Source: Sedimentitalea todarodis (lineage in GTDB: Bacteria > Pseudomonadota > Alphaproteobacteria > Rhodobacterales > Rhodobacteraceae). From it: a DNA stretch of 64,000 bases. Shown here piece by piece: positions 1-9,641 of this stretch. Position numbers and translations under genes: made by a program. A model generated the notes under the pieces. The model had not been told where the DNA came from. It did not search any database and saw only the letters and a list, made by a program, of their open reading frames with translations. The stretch lies in NCBI RefSeq assembly GCF_032595355.1, contig NZ_JASMWN010000015.1:62001-126000 (forward strand), written 5' to 3'. Each line of letters opens with the position of its first letter. The stretch's first letter is position 1.

Positions 1-2
1 TG

Positions 3-344
3 CTCAAGAAAGCGGTGGGCGACCTCGAAAACGCCATCGTGGGTGCGACCAAGAAAGAGGACGAAAAGAAACTGGCCGAAGATGTGACGAAGGCATTGGC
101 CGAGGCCATGAAGAAGATCGATGGCGAAGTGTTCAGATCGGCACTGAAAACCTTTGACAAGGGCGACCATTTGCGGGCGCGTGAAGAGATGCTGCGCGGT
201 GCCCGTCTGATCCGGGTAATTCTGGACAAGGATCCCCGGTTGCAAAACGCCGATGGGGCTACGCCGTTTGGCCCGGGGCTCAGTCTGGATGCCGCGCGTT
301 CCATGCTTGATGACATCGAGCGCAAAGCAGTCGTGCAGACCTGA
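3..344 (+). CDS. C-terminal part of an unknown protein (5' end outside window)
   Basis: The reading frame is open from the first bases of the window, so the true start lies upstream; a GTG at position 15 is in frame but has no ribosome binding site. The visible residues are mostly charged and helix-prone (Lys/Glu/Asp/Ala-rich), with no signal peptide or membrane segment. I do not recognise a family. It ends 23 bp before the next gene, a 933-aa protein of similar composition on the same strand, so the two are probably co-transcribed and may act together. Function unknown. Confidence 0.6.
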   Translation, partial: LKKAVGDLENAIVGATKKEDEKKLAEDVTKALAEAMKKIDGEVFRSALKTFDKGDHLRAREEMLRGARLIRVILDKDPRLQNADGATPFGPGLSLDAARSMLDDIERKAVVQT

Positions 345-367
345 TCAGACAGAAAGAGACCAAAGCC

Positions 368-3169
368 ATGCCAAACGATGCCTTCAACATCAGTGAACGG
401 AAATGGGTTGCAGATTTCGGTCTGGCCATCAGTGCGGCGAAAACAGCCGAGGTCAGCATTGAGAAACGCAAGACCGGACAAGACCTCGCGGCCAGTCTGA
501 TTGCGGGGAAGGGCGACACGATCCGCGAGGGCCTGACCTTCGAGATCGAGATGATTCCGGACGGCGTCGTCGGAAAGTTCAAGGCCGCCTTTGGCAAGGT
601 CGACACGATGAAGTCGATCGACAAGAACAAAGGCCCGCTGGGAGAGATCGACACCTGGCATGATGTTCCGGGCTCCAAAGCCTTGAGCAAGGAGGAACTG
701 GACGGAATCGGCGAAGCCTATGATCAGATCATCGATGTTCAGAACGAGATGAAGGAATTGACCGACGGTGATGGTTACCCGATCTACAAGGCCCTGAGCA
801 AAGACGAGATTGAAGCGAAATTTGTCGCCGACAAGAAGAAACTGGAAGAAGACCTCGCCGGTGACGAAGAGGCGCTGAAAGAGGCCCTTGACGACCTCGA
901 AGCCCGCAAGATCGACAAGCTGTTCGGCTATGACGAAGAAGCGGAAAAGCTCGAGGCGGAACGTCGCCTGTCAGAAGATCTCTGGGAGCCGATGAAGCGC
1001 GAGGGTATCGTTCCCGAGAACATGATCCCCACCGCCTATTCCGAAGCCGCGCGGATTGGGGCAGGGGCGATGGAGGCCTACAAGAAGCGTCTCGAAGAAT
1101 ACACCAGCAACCAGACAAAGATGGGCCAGCTTCTTGCCGATCTCGGTCCGGGTTTCCAGATCGGGCAGGATCTCCTGGGCGCGACGGCCAGTGCCGCGGG
1201 AGGGTTGGTCGGCATTGACGGTATCGGGGATACGCCAAAGCAAGTGGCGCAATTCGCCACAATGCTCAAGATCACCACCGCGTCGGTGCAGACCGGAGCC
1301 GAAAAGATCGTCAAGCACCAGGACATTCTGGGGGCCGCCGAAGCTGCAATTCCGGCCCTGACCTCGATCGTGTCGGCCGCCGCCGGCAAGGAAATGGGCG
1401 CGATGGTGACCGCCATAGTCTCCACATCGGTCAAGGGTGCGAAAGTCGGCGAAAAGCTGGCCAAGAAGGATTATGCCGGTGCCGCCGAAGCGCTCGGATC
1501 GGCAATCGGCTCCGGTATGGGTGCATCCGGAGATCCCGGGCTGACCGCTATCGGCGGGTACTTGTCCAAGGGTGTCTCTGGCATCGGTTCCTCCAAGCGG
1601 GTCATGGATGCCGTCAGAAAGGAACCGTTCGACCCGAAAAATGTCATCGGCGCATTCCAGGTCGAATTGACCGCCCAGTTCAATTCGGTCGAAAAGATCG
1701 TTGCGGCAGAGATCGAAAAGGGCATCGGAGAGGCCATTGACAAGAATGTCTCGGACCCCGGGGAACGGAAAAAGCTGCATGAGCTTCTGAACAAGAAGGG
1801 CGCAAAGATGGCTGGCGACGAGGCGGTCATCGCAAGCATGGGTGATATGGGTCGGATCATCGACAGTATCGTCAATGATCCGATCCGCAAGGCCGCCACC
1901 GAACAGATCAAGAAGAACGCCGAGGAAGAACGCAAGCGGCTCGAAGAGATGGCCGAACAGGATCCGGAAGGCTTTGCGGAACTGCTTCCGGTCGACGAGG
2001 AAAGCTACGAGCGCGCCCAAAAGCTCAAACAGGGATCGGTCAACAATATCGACAAGTTGATGGCCATGGTTCGTCGCGACCAGATGATTTTTGACATGGC
2101 CAAGAAGATCGCCACCGGAACAACCGGGATGATTGCGGCCTTTGTCCCGGCGGCGGGCATTGCACCGGTGGCCACGCAATTGATGTTCTCGATCACCGAA
2201 GCGGTGCAGCGGGCCCGGCATGTCGACAAATGGCGCCGCAATCTGCGTGATGCGAAAAACGCCCAGTCAATCTTGGCCGATGCTGCCTATTCCGAGTTCT
2301 ATCAGCAGGTCAGCCAACAGGTGGAACTGGATATCAAGGTTGGTCTGCTGGCCGTTCAGTTGTTGGCAAAGGCGGTGGAAACGGCGGCACTTGCCTCGGG
2401 TATGGGGGCACCGGCCGCCGCCGCAGGAGCCGCCGTCGCGGGGGCTGCGGCGGCAGGTCAGGGGTTGCTGTCCGTTGCCGTCACGGTCAAGACGACAGCG
2501 GAGATGGCCCAGGCGTGGAGCCTTTACAAGAAGGCCAAACCAGAGGACCGCAAGTCTGTCAGAGAAGCAATCCGTGCCAATCCGACGCTGGCGAAATATG
2601 CGATGGCTTATGGTGCGGTGACCGACAAGAACAAGGTGGCGGTGATTTGCCTGAAACGGTGCGGGTTGAATGAGAAAACACTCGCCAACCCAACGACCAA
2701 TGTCAGCAAAGTCGTAGAATATCTCGAAACGGTGTATCGTGACGATCCCACCATTCTGCGGGCAATCGCAACGCCGAAGAAATGGCACCCCGGCGAGGTC
2801 GAACTGACAGCGATCAGTTACTCCAAATTCTGTATGACCGCGTTCACCAAGGCCGATCCGCCGGTGCGCAGAGACGAAGACAATACGGTCATCAACGCAA
2901 AATTGATGGTGATCGATGCCTTGCCTGATGGCTTGATCAACGTATTTGGCGAGAATTACATGATCAAGGATACCGACAAAAAAGAGGATGTAGAAAAGGC
3001 ACAGGATGCTGCCGGTGCCGTTGTCGAGGCAATCAAGAAATACCATCCGAAAGACCCTGACGGTGCCGACCACAAGGAAATGCTCGATTACCTCGAAGCC
3101 CTTTCTGCAAAGGCGGAACTCGCGGAGAAAGCGGCCAAATCCGTCGTGGAAGCAATTGGTGCAGATTAG
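368..3169 (+). CDS. Large helical protein of unknown function, 933 aa
   Basis: No recognised family. The protein is rich in Lys, Glu, Ala and Gly and is predicted mostly helical from composition. Residues about 140-205 and 520-545 are dense in charged Lys/Glu/Asp and look coiled-coil-like. Two segments are hydrophobic: about 585-612 (Gly/Ala/Pro/Val-rich) and about 670-712, which includes an almost pure Ala/Gly run. There is no N-terminal signal peptide. Helical arms around a hidden hydrophobic centre occur in pore-forming toxins and in large secreted or injected proteins, but this is only an architectural resemblance. It follows another unknown gene by 23 bp and faces the converging SDR gene at 3236. 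A purine-rich AGAAAGAGA stretch lies about 8 bp before the ATG. Confidence 0.75.
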   Translation: MPNDAFNISERKWVADFGLAISAAKTAEVSIEKRKTGQDLAASLIAGKGDTIREGLTFEIEMIPDGVVGKFKAAFGKVDTMKSIDKNKGPLGEIDTWHDVPGSKALSKEELDGIGEAYDQIIDVQNEMKELTDGDGYPIYKALSKDEIEAKFVADKKKLEEDLAGDEEALKEALDDLEARKIDKLFGYDEEAEKLEAERRLSEDLWEPMKREGIVPENMIPTAYSEAARIGAGAMEAYKKRLEEYTSNQTKMGQLLADLGPGFQIGQDLLGATASAAGGLVGIDGIGDTPKQVAQFATMLKITTASVQTGAEKIVKHQDILGAAEAAIPALTSIVSAAAGKEMGAMVTAIVSTSVKGAKVGEKLAKKDYAGAAEALGSAIGSGMGASGDPGLTAIGGYLSKGVSGIGSSKRVMDAVRKEPFDPKNVIGAFQVELTAQFNSVEKIVAAEIEKGIGEAIDKNVSDPGERKKLHELLNKKGAKMAGDEAVIASMGDMGRIIDSIVNDPIRKAATEQIKKNAEEERKRLEEMAEQDPEGFAELLPVDEESYERAQKLKQGSVNNIDKLMAMVRRDQMIFDMAKKIATGTTGMIAAFVPAAGIAPVATQLMFSITEAVQRARHVDKWRRNLRDAKNAQSILADAAYSEFYQQVSQQVELDIKVGLLAVQLLAKAVETAALASGMGAPAAAAGAAVAGAAAAGQGLLSVAVTVKTTAEMAQAWSLYKKAKPEDRKSVREAIRANPTLAKYAMAYGAVTDKNKVAVICLKRCGLNEKTLANPTTNVSKVVEYLETVYRDDPTILRAIATPKKWHPGEVELTAISYSKFCMTAFTKADPPVRRDEDNTVINAKLMVIDALPDGLINVFGENYMIKDTDKKEDVEKAQDAAGAVVEAIKKYHPKDPDGADHKEMLDYLEALSAKAELAEKAAKSVVEAIGAD

Positions 3170-3235
3170 GGGCCAGAGTTCATGACCAGAACATGACGAC
3201 TGCAGCCAGAGCACATGCTGATACACACGGCATCG

Positions 3236-3898
3236 TCACCACGGCACCTCCAGGCCTGCCCAATCAAAGAACCCGCCGGTATGCTCAGGTCCGATACTGT
3301 CAATCACGCGTAACAGGTTCTCGGCGGCGACCTCTGGCCCGACCTTCTTGTGGGCGGGATAGTTGCCGGTAAAGGGAGTTGCGACCGTTCCGGGATGCAG
3401 GGCGACAACTGCCGCGTCCCGGTGGCTGCGGCCAATCTCGATCGCGGCGGTGCGCACGATCTGATTGGTTGCCGCCTTGGAGGCGCGATATGAGTACCAG
3501 CCGCCCAGCCTGTTGTCGCCGATCGATCCGACACGCGCTGTCAAAACCGCCACAATCGAGCGACCCTTTCGAGGCAGCAGCCGGGGAACATGCCGCAGGA
3601 TGAGCGCCGGTCCGATGCTGTTCACGGCCAGCACCTCGGCCATCCGCGCGGCGTCGATCCGGTCAAGTGACTTCTCCGGGCCGGATCCCCGCGGCGCCAG
3701 AATGCCTGTCGCGATAAGGATCAGGTCAAACGGGCCGCTCACTGCACCAATAACACGATCAACCGAGGCCGGATCGGTCACATCCAGCCCATCTCCTCTT
3801 CGGGACAATCCCGTGACCTCGACACTGCGAACGCCCAGTATGCGGGCGATTGCGCCGCCGACCCCGCCCGACGCACCGATGACAAGCGCTCTTTGCAT
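3236..3898 (-). CDS. Short-chain dehydrogenase/reductase family protein
   Basis: 220 aa. A classical-type SDR: the N-terminal Rossmann nucleotide-binding loop is GASGGVGGA at about residues 7-15, and the active-site Tyr and Lys are in YRASK. Such enzymes use NAD(P)H to interconvert carbonyls and alcohols; substrate unknown. The frame extends upstream to 4057, but the ATG at 3898 is preceded by a strong GGGAGG ribosome binding site 8 bp away and starts exactly at the Rossmann fold (MQRALVIGASGG), so that start is chosen. It stands alone, converging on the 933-aa gene. It resembles small CsgA/C-factor-type SDRs, though that assignment is only by length and motif. Confidence 0.85.
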   Translation of the reverse strand: MQRALVIGASGGVGGAIARILGVRSVEVTGLSRRGDGLDVTDPASVDRVIGAVSGPFDLILIATGILAPRGSGPEKSLDRIDAARMAEVLAVNSIGPALILRHVPRLLPRKGRSIVAVLTARVGSIGDNRLGGWYSYRASKAATNQIVRTAAIEIGRSHRDAAVVALHPGTVATPFTGNYPAHKKVGPEVAAENLLRVIDSIGPEHTGGFFDWAGLEVPW

Positions 3899-4326
3899 GA
3901 GATCGACCTCCCTGTGCCCGAGACGGAGATAGCGCGTGTCGCGCGAAAGGAAATGCCCGATGATCCGTGCGATTGGTTCAGACGGAGCACCTGTCCCTGA
4001 CGCATCTGAACGCGCGAGGACGATACAACGCGAGTTGCGACCCAGGCACCAATCCATCTTTCCTCACATCCGTGAATTGGAGCACAGACCTCTGATCAGT
4101 CGTCCTATCTGCGTTCAGCATATCCTTGAGTGCGCGCCGTTCACGCAAATTCAGTTCCGTGTGGCCCAGGTTCGTTATCTCTACTACTCAGCAAGATAGG
4201 GGATTTGTCGCAACCCACAATAGAATGTGCCCGGCTACATCCTAAGATCCTGTAAGCAAAATTATGTTAAATAATGTTGAGACTCGGCTTGCATGGACCC
4301 AGATGCTCAAGCATTGATCAGAGCGC
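3899..4326. other. Gene-free interval, 428 bp
   Basis: This stretch lies upstream of the minus-strand SDR and downstream of the minus-strand SulP permease gene. I see no credible coding frame in either direction. It becomes AT-rich around 4255-4280. It probably contains the SDR promoter, but no clear -35/-10 pair or operator stands out. Confidence 0.5.
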
Positions 4327-6072
4327 TCATACCGCGGCGGGTTTTCTTTGTTTTTTGGTATCCAGCCTGCCGAGTGCCACCCATGCATCGTGTTGGGATA
4401 GAAACACCTTACCGTTCAGATCATTGACCAGGTGGGCTCTTTTCAGGCGATCCATAACCGGACCTTTCACCTCGGACAGGTGCAGGCCGACACCCATATC
4501 TGTCAGGCGCTGATTGATAGCCTCGAGACTCTCCAGGGCGGAGAAATCGACATCATTGACGGCGGAGAACATGAGCACGACATTGCGGATATCACGACCC
4601 TCTGCAACGCGTCTCTGAATCAGGTCCTCAAGGAAACGGGCGTTCACAAAATACAGGCTTTCGTCGATCCGGAGTGTCACCAACGACGGATCGGTTTCGA
4701 CCTCGTGACGGCGGATGTTGCGAAAATGCTCTGTCCCCGGCACGCGCCCGACCTCGGCCACATGAGGGCGTGACGTCTTGTGAAGATGCAAGAGTACGGA
4801 GACGACGACGCCGCTCGCCACGCCAACCTCGACCCCAAGCGCCAGCGTCAGCAGGATTGTGGCAACAACAGCAATGAAATCCGCGCGCGCATAGCCCCAA
4901 GTCTTCTTGAGGATGGACAAATCAATCAGGCTCAGGACGGCGACGATGATCGTCGCTGCAAGCGTCGCTTTTGGCAGGTAAAACACCAAGGGCGTCAACG
5001 CCACGGCTGCGATGGCCAGACCCACGGCGGTGTAGGCCCCTGCCGCTGGTGTCTCTGCACCTGCATCATAGTTCACGACAGATCGCGAGAAACCGCCGGT
5101 GACGGGATAACCGCCGGTGAAGGCCGCACCGACGTTGGCCGCGCCCAGCCCGATAAGCTCTTGATTTGGGTCGATGCGCTGGCGCTTCTTGGCCGCAAGC
5201 GTTTGTGCAACGGAGACCGATTCCACAAAGCCAATCACGGAGATCAGGATCGCCGGCACGAGCAGGGCCTGGACCAGCTCGCCCGAGAGACCGGGTACCG
5301 TCAGGGGGGGCAGGCTCTGAGGCACCGTGCCGACGATCTTGACCCCGAATGCGTTCAGCCCGAGCCCCCAGACCGCGAGTGTCGTTCCAACAACTGCCGC
5401 GACGGGGCCGGCCTTGGTGGCGATATCGGCCACCTTCGGCGACGCGCCCAACCGTTTCAAAAGGGGTTTCAATCCCTTGCGGACCCAGAAGAGAAAAGCC
5501 ACGGTCAACGCTCCGATCGCCATCGTGATGATGTTGACCTCGTCCAGATGTGCAAGGATCGACACGATCATCTCGGGCAGCGTGTGGCCATCGGCGCCGA
5601 CGCCCAGAACATGCTTGAGCTGGCTGGTCGCAATCAGGATGCCGGAGGCGGTGATGAATCCCGCGATGACCGAATGGCTCAGAAAGTTTGCCAGAAAGCC
5701 GAGGCGCAAGACACCCAAGAGCATGAGAAACCCACCTGACAGAAAAGCCAGAGTCAGGGCGGCTGCGGCATAGCCTGCTGTCCCCTGCTCTGCGATTTGA
5801 CCAATGGCGGATGCCGTCAGCAGCGACACCACCGCAACCGGTCCGACCGCCAGCGCGCGGCTGGTGCCAAAGATCGCATAGAGCATGATCGGCGCGATCG
5901 AGGCGTAGATGCCCGCCTCCGGCGGCAAGCCCGCCAACAGCGCATAGGCAAGCGACTGTGGGATCAGCATGATCGTCACGATCACCGCCGCGATCAGATC
6001 GTTCGACAGGGCGGTTCTGTCGTAAGTGCGACCCCATTCAAGAACAGGCAGGTAGCGGCGAATGTCAGGCAT
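4327..6072 (-). CDS. SulP-family inorganic anion permease with STAS domain
   Basis: 581 aa. SulP proteins are secondary transporters or channels for sulfate, bicarbonate and related anions in the inner membrane. The first about 420 residues hold repeated hydrophobic helices with the family's conserved start (an IPQSLAYALLAGLPPEAG-type segment near residue 40). A cytoplasmic STAS domain follows at about 440-560, with the conserved NDVDFSALE loop. It is the last gene of the sulfur-oxidation operon, 85 bp after the BLH-SQR fusion. In this context the likely job is export of sulfate or sulfite made by sulfide oxidation, or sulfate uptake; direction and substrate cannot be read from sequence. Confidence 0.9.
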   Translation of the reverse strand: MPDIRRYLPVLEWGRTYDRTALSNDLIAAVIVTIMLIPQSLAYALLAGLPPEAGIYASIAPIMLYAIFGTSRALAVGPVAVVSLLTASAIGQIAEQGTAGYAAAALTLAFLSGGFLMLLGVLRLGFLANFLSHSVIAGFITASGILIATSQLKHVLGVGADGHTLPEMIVSILAHLDEVNIITMAIGALTVAFLFWVRKGLKPLLKRLGASPKVADIATKAGPVAAVVGTTLAVWGLGLNAFGVKIVGTVPQSLPPLTVPGLSGELVQALLVPAILISVIGFVESVSVAQTLAAKKRQRIDPNQELIGLGAANVGAAFTGGYPVTGGFSRSVVNYDAGAETPAAGAYTAVGLAIAAVALTPLVFYLPKATLAATIIVAVLSLIDLSILKKTWGYARADFIAVVATILLTLALGVEVGVASGVVVSVLLHLHKTSRPHVAEVGRVPGTEHFRNIRRHEVETDPSLVTLRIDESLYFVNARFLEDLIQRRVAEGRDIRNVVLMFSAVNDVDFSALESLEAINQRLTDMGVGLHLSEVKGPVMDRLKRAHLVNDLNGKVFLSQHDAWVALGRLDTKKQRKPAAV

Positions 6073-6157
6073 GATCGGTCATTTCAATTGCGCGGAGAGA
6101 CCAGTGCGGTTCCGTGCCGGAGTGGAATTAGTGGATTTGCAAGAAAGGCGGCGGCGC

Positions 6158-7837
6158 CTACTCGGCCGCAACCTTCAGTCTTTCGGGCTTGGCCATCCAT
6201 TCCTTGCCGCGCAGCATCGCCAGCCAATAAATCGGCGGAAGCATCTTTTCCTTCAGGAACCATGCGGTGCGCGAAGGTTTGGTGCCGTCCAGCAAAAGAG
6301 GTGGGAAGCTTGGCTTCAGGACGCCTCCATAGCCGAATTCGGCCAATACGATCTTGCCGCGCTCGACCGTCAACGGGCAAGAGCCATAGCCATCATAGGC
6401 CGCTGTCGGGGACAGGCCCGCGATATCGGCCACGATGTTTTCGGCAACCGTCGGAGCCTGTTTGCGTGCAGCCGCTGCGGTCTTGGCGTTTGGCGCGTTC
6501 ATCACGTCACCCAGAGACCAGATGTTGTCATGGCACTTGTGACGCAGGGTCGCCTGATCCACATCGACCCAGCCTGCGGCGTCTGCAAGCGGCGAAACCC
6601 GGATGAAATCCGGAGCGGACTGAGGCGGGCAGACATGCAACATGTCAAACTCGACCGTCACGTTTTCGGGCGTCGTGTCAGGCTGTGCGACCTTGAAGGT
6701 TGCCGTTCTGGACGGTCCATCGACAGCGATCAAGTTGTGAAAGAAATTCAGCGTAGCGTCGTATTTCTCGACATATTGCATCAGCGCCGGAACGTAATCC
6801 TTGACCCCGAAAAGGACACCGCCGGCATTCATGAACTGAATGTCGATATCCTCGAGAACAGCGCGCCGGAACCATGCATCGCCTGACAGGTACATCGCCT
6901 TTTGCGGAGCCCCTGCACATTTGATCGGCATCGGCGGCTGTGTGAACAGCGCACGGCCCGATTTCATGCCCTGAACCAACTGCCAGGTATAGGGCGCGAG
7001 ATCATAGCGGTAGTTCGAGGTCACACCGTTGTGCCCCAGCGTCTCTTCGAGCCCTTCAACCGCCGCCCAGTCGAGCTTCAGGCCCGGTGTCACGACGAGG
7101 CGATCATATTTAACAACGCGGCACCCATCGAGGATGACGGCGTTGTTTCCCGGTTCAAAAGCGGCGACGGCGGCCTTGATCCACTTTACACCACGCGGAA
7201 TGAGCGACCCCATGGTCTTTGCGGTATCACTGGCCTGGAAAATGCCGCCTCCGACCATGGTCCAACCCGGCTGGTAATAGTGAATGTCGGCCGGATCGAT
7301 GATGGCAATGGAAAGGTCTGATGCGCGTGCTACCAGACTGGCCGCAACGGAAACCCCGCCCGCCCCCGCACCGACTATGACCACATCGTATTTGGCATCA
7401 CCCGTGTCGGTCGGTGTCTTGCCCCCGTTTGCGATGCGTCGCGCAACACCGTTCATGTCATAGCCTACCGCCTTGGTGGCGGCGAGAATGTCGGCCATTG
7501 GCCGCTTTTTTGACTCGTGAAACGACCAAAGCGTCGCCGACCGTGTTCCGGTGCGGCAATAGGCCAGAACAGGCCGCGGCAGATCCTCCAGAGCAGTGCC
7601 GAATGCCTCGACATCCGTGTCCGCGACCATACCGCTTTGCACCGGCACATAGCGCGCTTCGATCCCTGCGGCCCTGGCGGCGGCTTCGATCTCGTCAAAA
7701 GTCGGCTGATCCGCCCCCTCGCCATCGGGTCGGTTGCAGATAATCGCGCTAATGCCCTCGGCCTTGATGGCGTTGATGTCATCCGGTTTAATCTGCGGGC
7801 TGACCGCGATCTTGGGTGAAATTCTCTTGAGGTCCAT
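6158..7837 (-). CDS. BLH-domain/sulfide:quinone oxidoreductase fusion
   Basis: 559 aa, two domains. Residues 1 to about 115 are a BLH (DUF442) domain with a phosphatase-loop-like CRTGTR at 94-99. From about residue 150 comes an FAD-dependent sulfide:quinone oxidoreductase: the FAD-binding glycine motif is GAGAGG at 156-161. Two cysteines typical of SQR are present, one in KCAGAPQK (about Cys307) and one in GSCPL (about Cys487), a pattern of the mitochondrial-like SQR type. It should oxidise H2S to sulfane sulfur at the membrane and reduce quinone. The frame opens at 7861, but the ATG at 7837 has an AAGGAGA site. It lies 20 bp after the MBL hydrolase, which would process the persulfide product. 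Confidence 0.9.
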   Translation of the reverse strand: MDLKRISPKIAVSPQIKPDDINAIKAEGISAIICNRPDGEGADQPTFDEIEAAARAAGIEARYVPVQSGMVADTDVEAFGTALEDLPRPVLAYCRTGTRSATLWSFHESKKRPMADILAATKAVGYDMNGVARRIANGGKTPTDTGDAKYDVVIVGAGAGGVSVAASLVARASDLSIAIIDPADIHYYQPGWTMVGGGIFQASDTAKTMGSLIPRGVKWIKAAVAAFEPGNNAVILDGCRVVKYDRLVVTPGLKLDWAAVEGLEETLGHNGVTSNYRYDLAPYTWQLVQGMKSGRALFTQPPMPIKCAGAPQKAMYLSGDAWFRRAVLEDIDIQFMNAGGVLFGVKDYVPALMQYVEKYDATLNFFHNLIAVDGPSRTATFKVAQPDTTPENVTVEFDMLHVCPPQSAPDFIRVSPLADAAGWVDVDQATLRHKCHDNIWSLGDVMNAPNAKTAAAARKQAPTVAENIVADIAGLSPTAAYDGYGSCPLTVERGKIVLAEFGYGGVLKPSFPPLLLDGTKPSRTAWFLKEKMLPPIYWLAMLRGKEWMAKPERLKVAAE

Positions 7838-7857
7838 GTCTCTCTCCTTGGCGGCGA

Positions 7858-8742
7858 TCAAAGTCCGTTGACCGGTACTTTGAGCATCGGATTGCCGTCC
7901 TCGTCGGTCGGCACCGTACCGGCCCGCATGTTGACCTGCAGCGACGGAATGATGAGCCTTGGCATGGCAAGCTGCGCGTCGCGTTCGGTGCGGAACTTGA
8001 CGAACTCCTCCTTCGTCTTGCCGCCACCCACGTGGATATTGTGCGCCTTTTCATCGCCGACTGTGGTTTCCCACTGAATATCGCGTCCGTTGGGTCCGTA
8101 GTCATGGCACATGAACAGCCGCATTTCGTCCGGCAGGGTCAGGACCTTCTGGATGCTGTCATAGAGAACGCCCGCATCGCCTCCGGGAAAGTCCGCACGG
8201 GCAGAGCCGCCATCCGGCATAAACAGGGTGTCGCCGGCAAAGGCGGCATTGCCCATCACATGCACCATGCAGGCCGGCGTATGGCCGGGCGTATACATCG
8301 CAAAGGCCTGCATGTCGCCGACCTGATAGATATCGCCGTCCTCGAACAGCGCGTCAAACTGGCTGCCGTCACGCTGGAATTCGGTGCCTTCGTTGAATAC
8401 CTTTCCGAAGGTGTCCTGCACCACCATGATCTTGGATCCGATGCCGATCTTGCCGCCCAATCTTTGCTGGATATAGGGCGCCGCACTCAGATGGTCGGCA
8501 TGCACATGGGTTTCGATGATCCATTCCAGTTTGAGGCCCTGCGCCTCGATCTGACGGATTAACTCGTCTGCATGATCATAGGTGATACGCCCGGCGGCAT
8601 AGTCGATATCCATGACGCTATCGACCACGGCACAGGCGTCAGAGGTCGGGTCCTTCACGATATAGCTGATCGTGTTGGTGGCCTCGTCAAAGAACGCCTG
8701 TACCTCCGGTTCGATGTCAATGTTCACGGGATAATCGGTCAT
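7858..8742 (-). CDS. MBL-fold hydrolase, probable persulfide dioxygenase-type (Blh)
   Basis: 294 aa. A metallo-beta-lactamase fold protein with the metal-binding motif HVHADHL at residues 79-85 and later conserved His/Asp in GHTPACMVH and GDTLFMPDGG-type segments. This set matches the glyoxalase II/ETHE1/Blh group, which oxidises glutathione persulfide or hydrolyses related thioesters. Its position between the YeeE pair and the SQR fusion supports a persulfide dioxygenase role in sulfide detoxification. The frame runs back to 8904, but the ATG at 8742 follows a clear GGAGG. Exact substrate is inferred from context. Confidence 0.88.
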   Translation of the reverse strand: MTDYPVNIDIEPEVQAFFDEATNTISYIVKDPTSDACAVVDSVMDIDYAAGRITYDHADELIRQIEAQGLKLEWIIETHVHADHLSAAPYIQQRLGGKIGIGSKIMVVQDTFGKVFNEGTEFQRDGSQFDALFEDGDIYQVGDMQAFAMYTPGHTPACMVHVMGNAAFAGDTLFMPDGGSARADFPGGDAGVLYDSIQKVLTLPDEMRLFMCHDYGPNGRDIQWETTVGDEKAHNIHVGGGKTKEEFVKFRTERDAQLAMPRLIIPSLQVNMRAGTVPTDEDGNPMLKVPVNGL

Positions 8743-8771
8743 GTTTTCCTCCAATAGAATGTCCAGTCGCG

Positions 8772-9203
8772 TCAGGTTGCGGCGTCTGCGCGTTTTGTCG
8801 GGGTCAAGAGGCGACGCAAGAAAAACCCGCCGACAACAGCTACAAGAAACAAGGCCACTTCCCAGCGTCCGGTTCCCAACGCCGGCAATGCGGCACCCGG
8901 GCAAAAGCCCGCGATGCCCCAGCCAATGCCGAAGAGTGCCGAGCCTCCAATGAGTTTGGAGTCAACCTCCGTGGACCCAGGCAATTGAAATCGCCTGCCG
9001 AATAAGGGCGCACTTCTGCGCCAGACAAGGCGGTATCCGATGAAGGTGACGATCACGGCACCGCCCATCACGAAGGCAAGGCTTGGGTCCCAGGTGCCCG
9101 CGACATCGAAGAAATTCAGCACCTTTGCGGGGTTCATCATGCCAGAGACAGCAATGCCGATGCCAAAGATCAGCCCGGTGAAGAGCGCGTAAACAAGTCT
9201 CAT
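8772..9203 (-). CDS. YeeE/YedE-type membrane protein, second half
   Basis: 143 aa with about four hydrophobic helices. It belongs to the split YeeE/YedE (PmpB, DUF6691) group, which in characterised members takes up thiosulfate or other sulfur species through conserved cysteines. The cysteine here is in GFCPGAALPALG. It starts 3 bp after the other YeeE half, so the two probably form one transporter. It sits upstream of the MBL hydrolase and SQR fusion. Substrate (thiosulfate, sulfide or persulfide) is inferred from family. Confidence 0.88.
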   Translation of the reverse strand: MRLVYALFTGLIFGIGIAVSGMMNPAKVLNFFDVAGTWDPSLAFVMGGAVIVTFIGYRLVWRRSAPLFGRRFQLPGSTEVDSKLIGGSALFGIGWGIAGFCPGAALPALGTGRWEVALFLVAVVGGFFLRRLLTPTKRADAAT

Positions 9204-9206
9204 GAA

Positions 9207-9638
9207 CTAGCCTCCGAAAACGTGGCGGATGAGGTAGACGGTAACTGCTGCGGTCGCCATGAACGTGGGCACAGCGACAATCGACCTGACCGACAGGCGC
9301 GACAATCCGCAGACGCCGTGACCGGAGGTGCAGCCCGATCCAAGGCTGGCACCCAATCCGACGATCAAACCGCCAATGACGATCATGGTCGGGCTTATCG
9401 GCACATCGACAGCGGGCATGGTGCCGGTAACCGCAAAGATCAGGCCGGGTGCCAGAATCATGCCAACGATCATCGCGCCGCGCCAAAGGGCCTCGTCCTT
9501 GTTTTCGGCAAACACGAGCCCCGACATGATGCCGGTGGCACCAAGGATACGGCCAAGGCCGAGCATCAACAGCACGGCACCCAGACCGATGGCCAGACCA
9601 CCACCAAACGAGGTGAGGGGTGTGAAATCCGTTTCCAT
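9207..9638 (-). CDS. YeeE/YedE-type membrane protein, first half
   Basis: 143 aa, about four membrane helices. It carries the family's cysteine-containing segment GSGCTSGHGVCGLSRLS near residue 85, the part that binds the sulfur substrate in YeeE/TsuA proteins. It is the partner of the next gene and lies 3 bp downstream of the DUF2892 gene, giving a tightly packed operon. Role: inner-membrane uptake or movement of a small sulfur compound. Confidence 0.9.
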   Translation of the reverse strand: METDFTPLTSFGGGLAIGLGAVLLMLGLGRILGATGIMSGLVFAENKDEALWRGAMIVGMILAPGLIFAVTGTMPAVDVPISPTMIVIGGLIVGLGASLGSGCTSGHGVCGLSRLSVRSIVAVPTFMATAAVTVYLIRHVFGG

Positions 9639-9641
9639 GGA

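Noticed and set aside
971..2221. Long minus-strand frame (416 codons) opposite the 933-aa gene
   Set aside because: Composition (His/Gly/Arg-rich) is that of an antisense shadow; the plus frame has a consistent protein-like pattern over the whole length.
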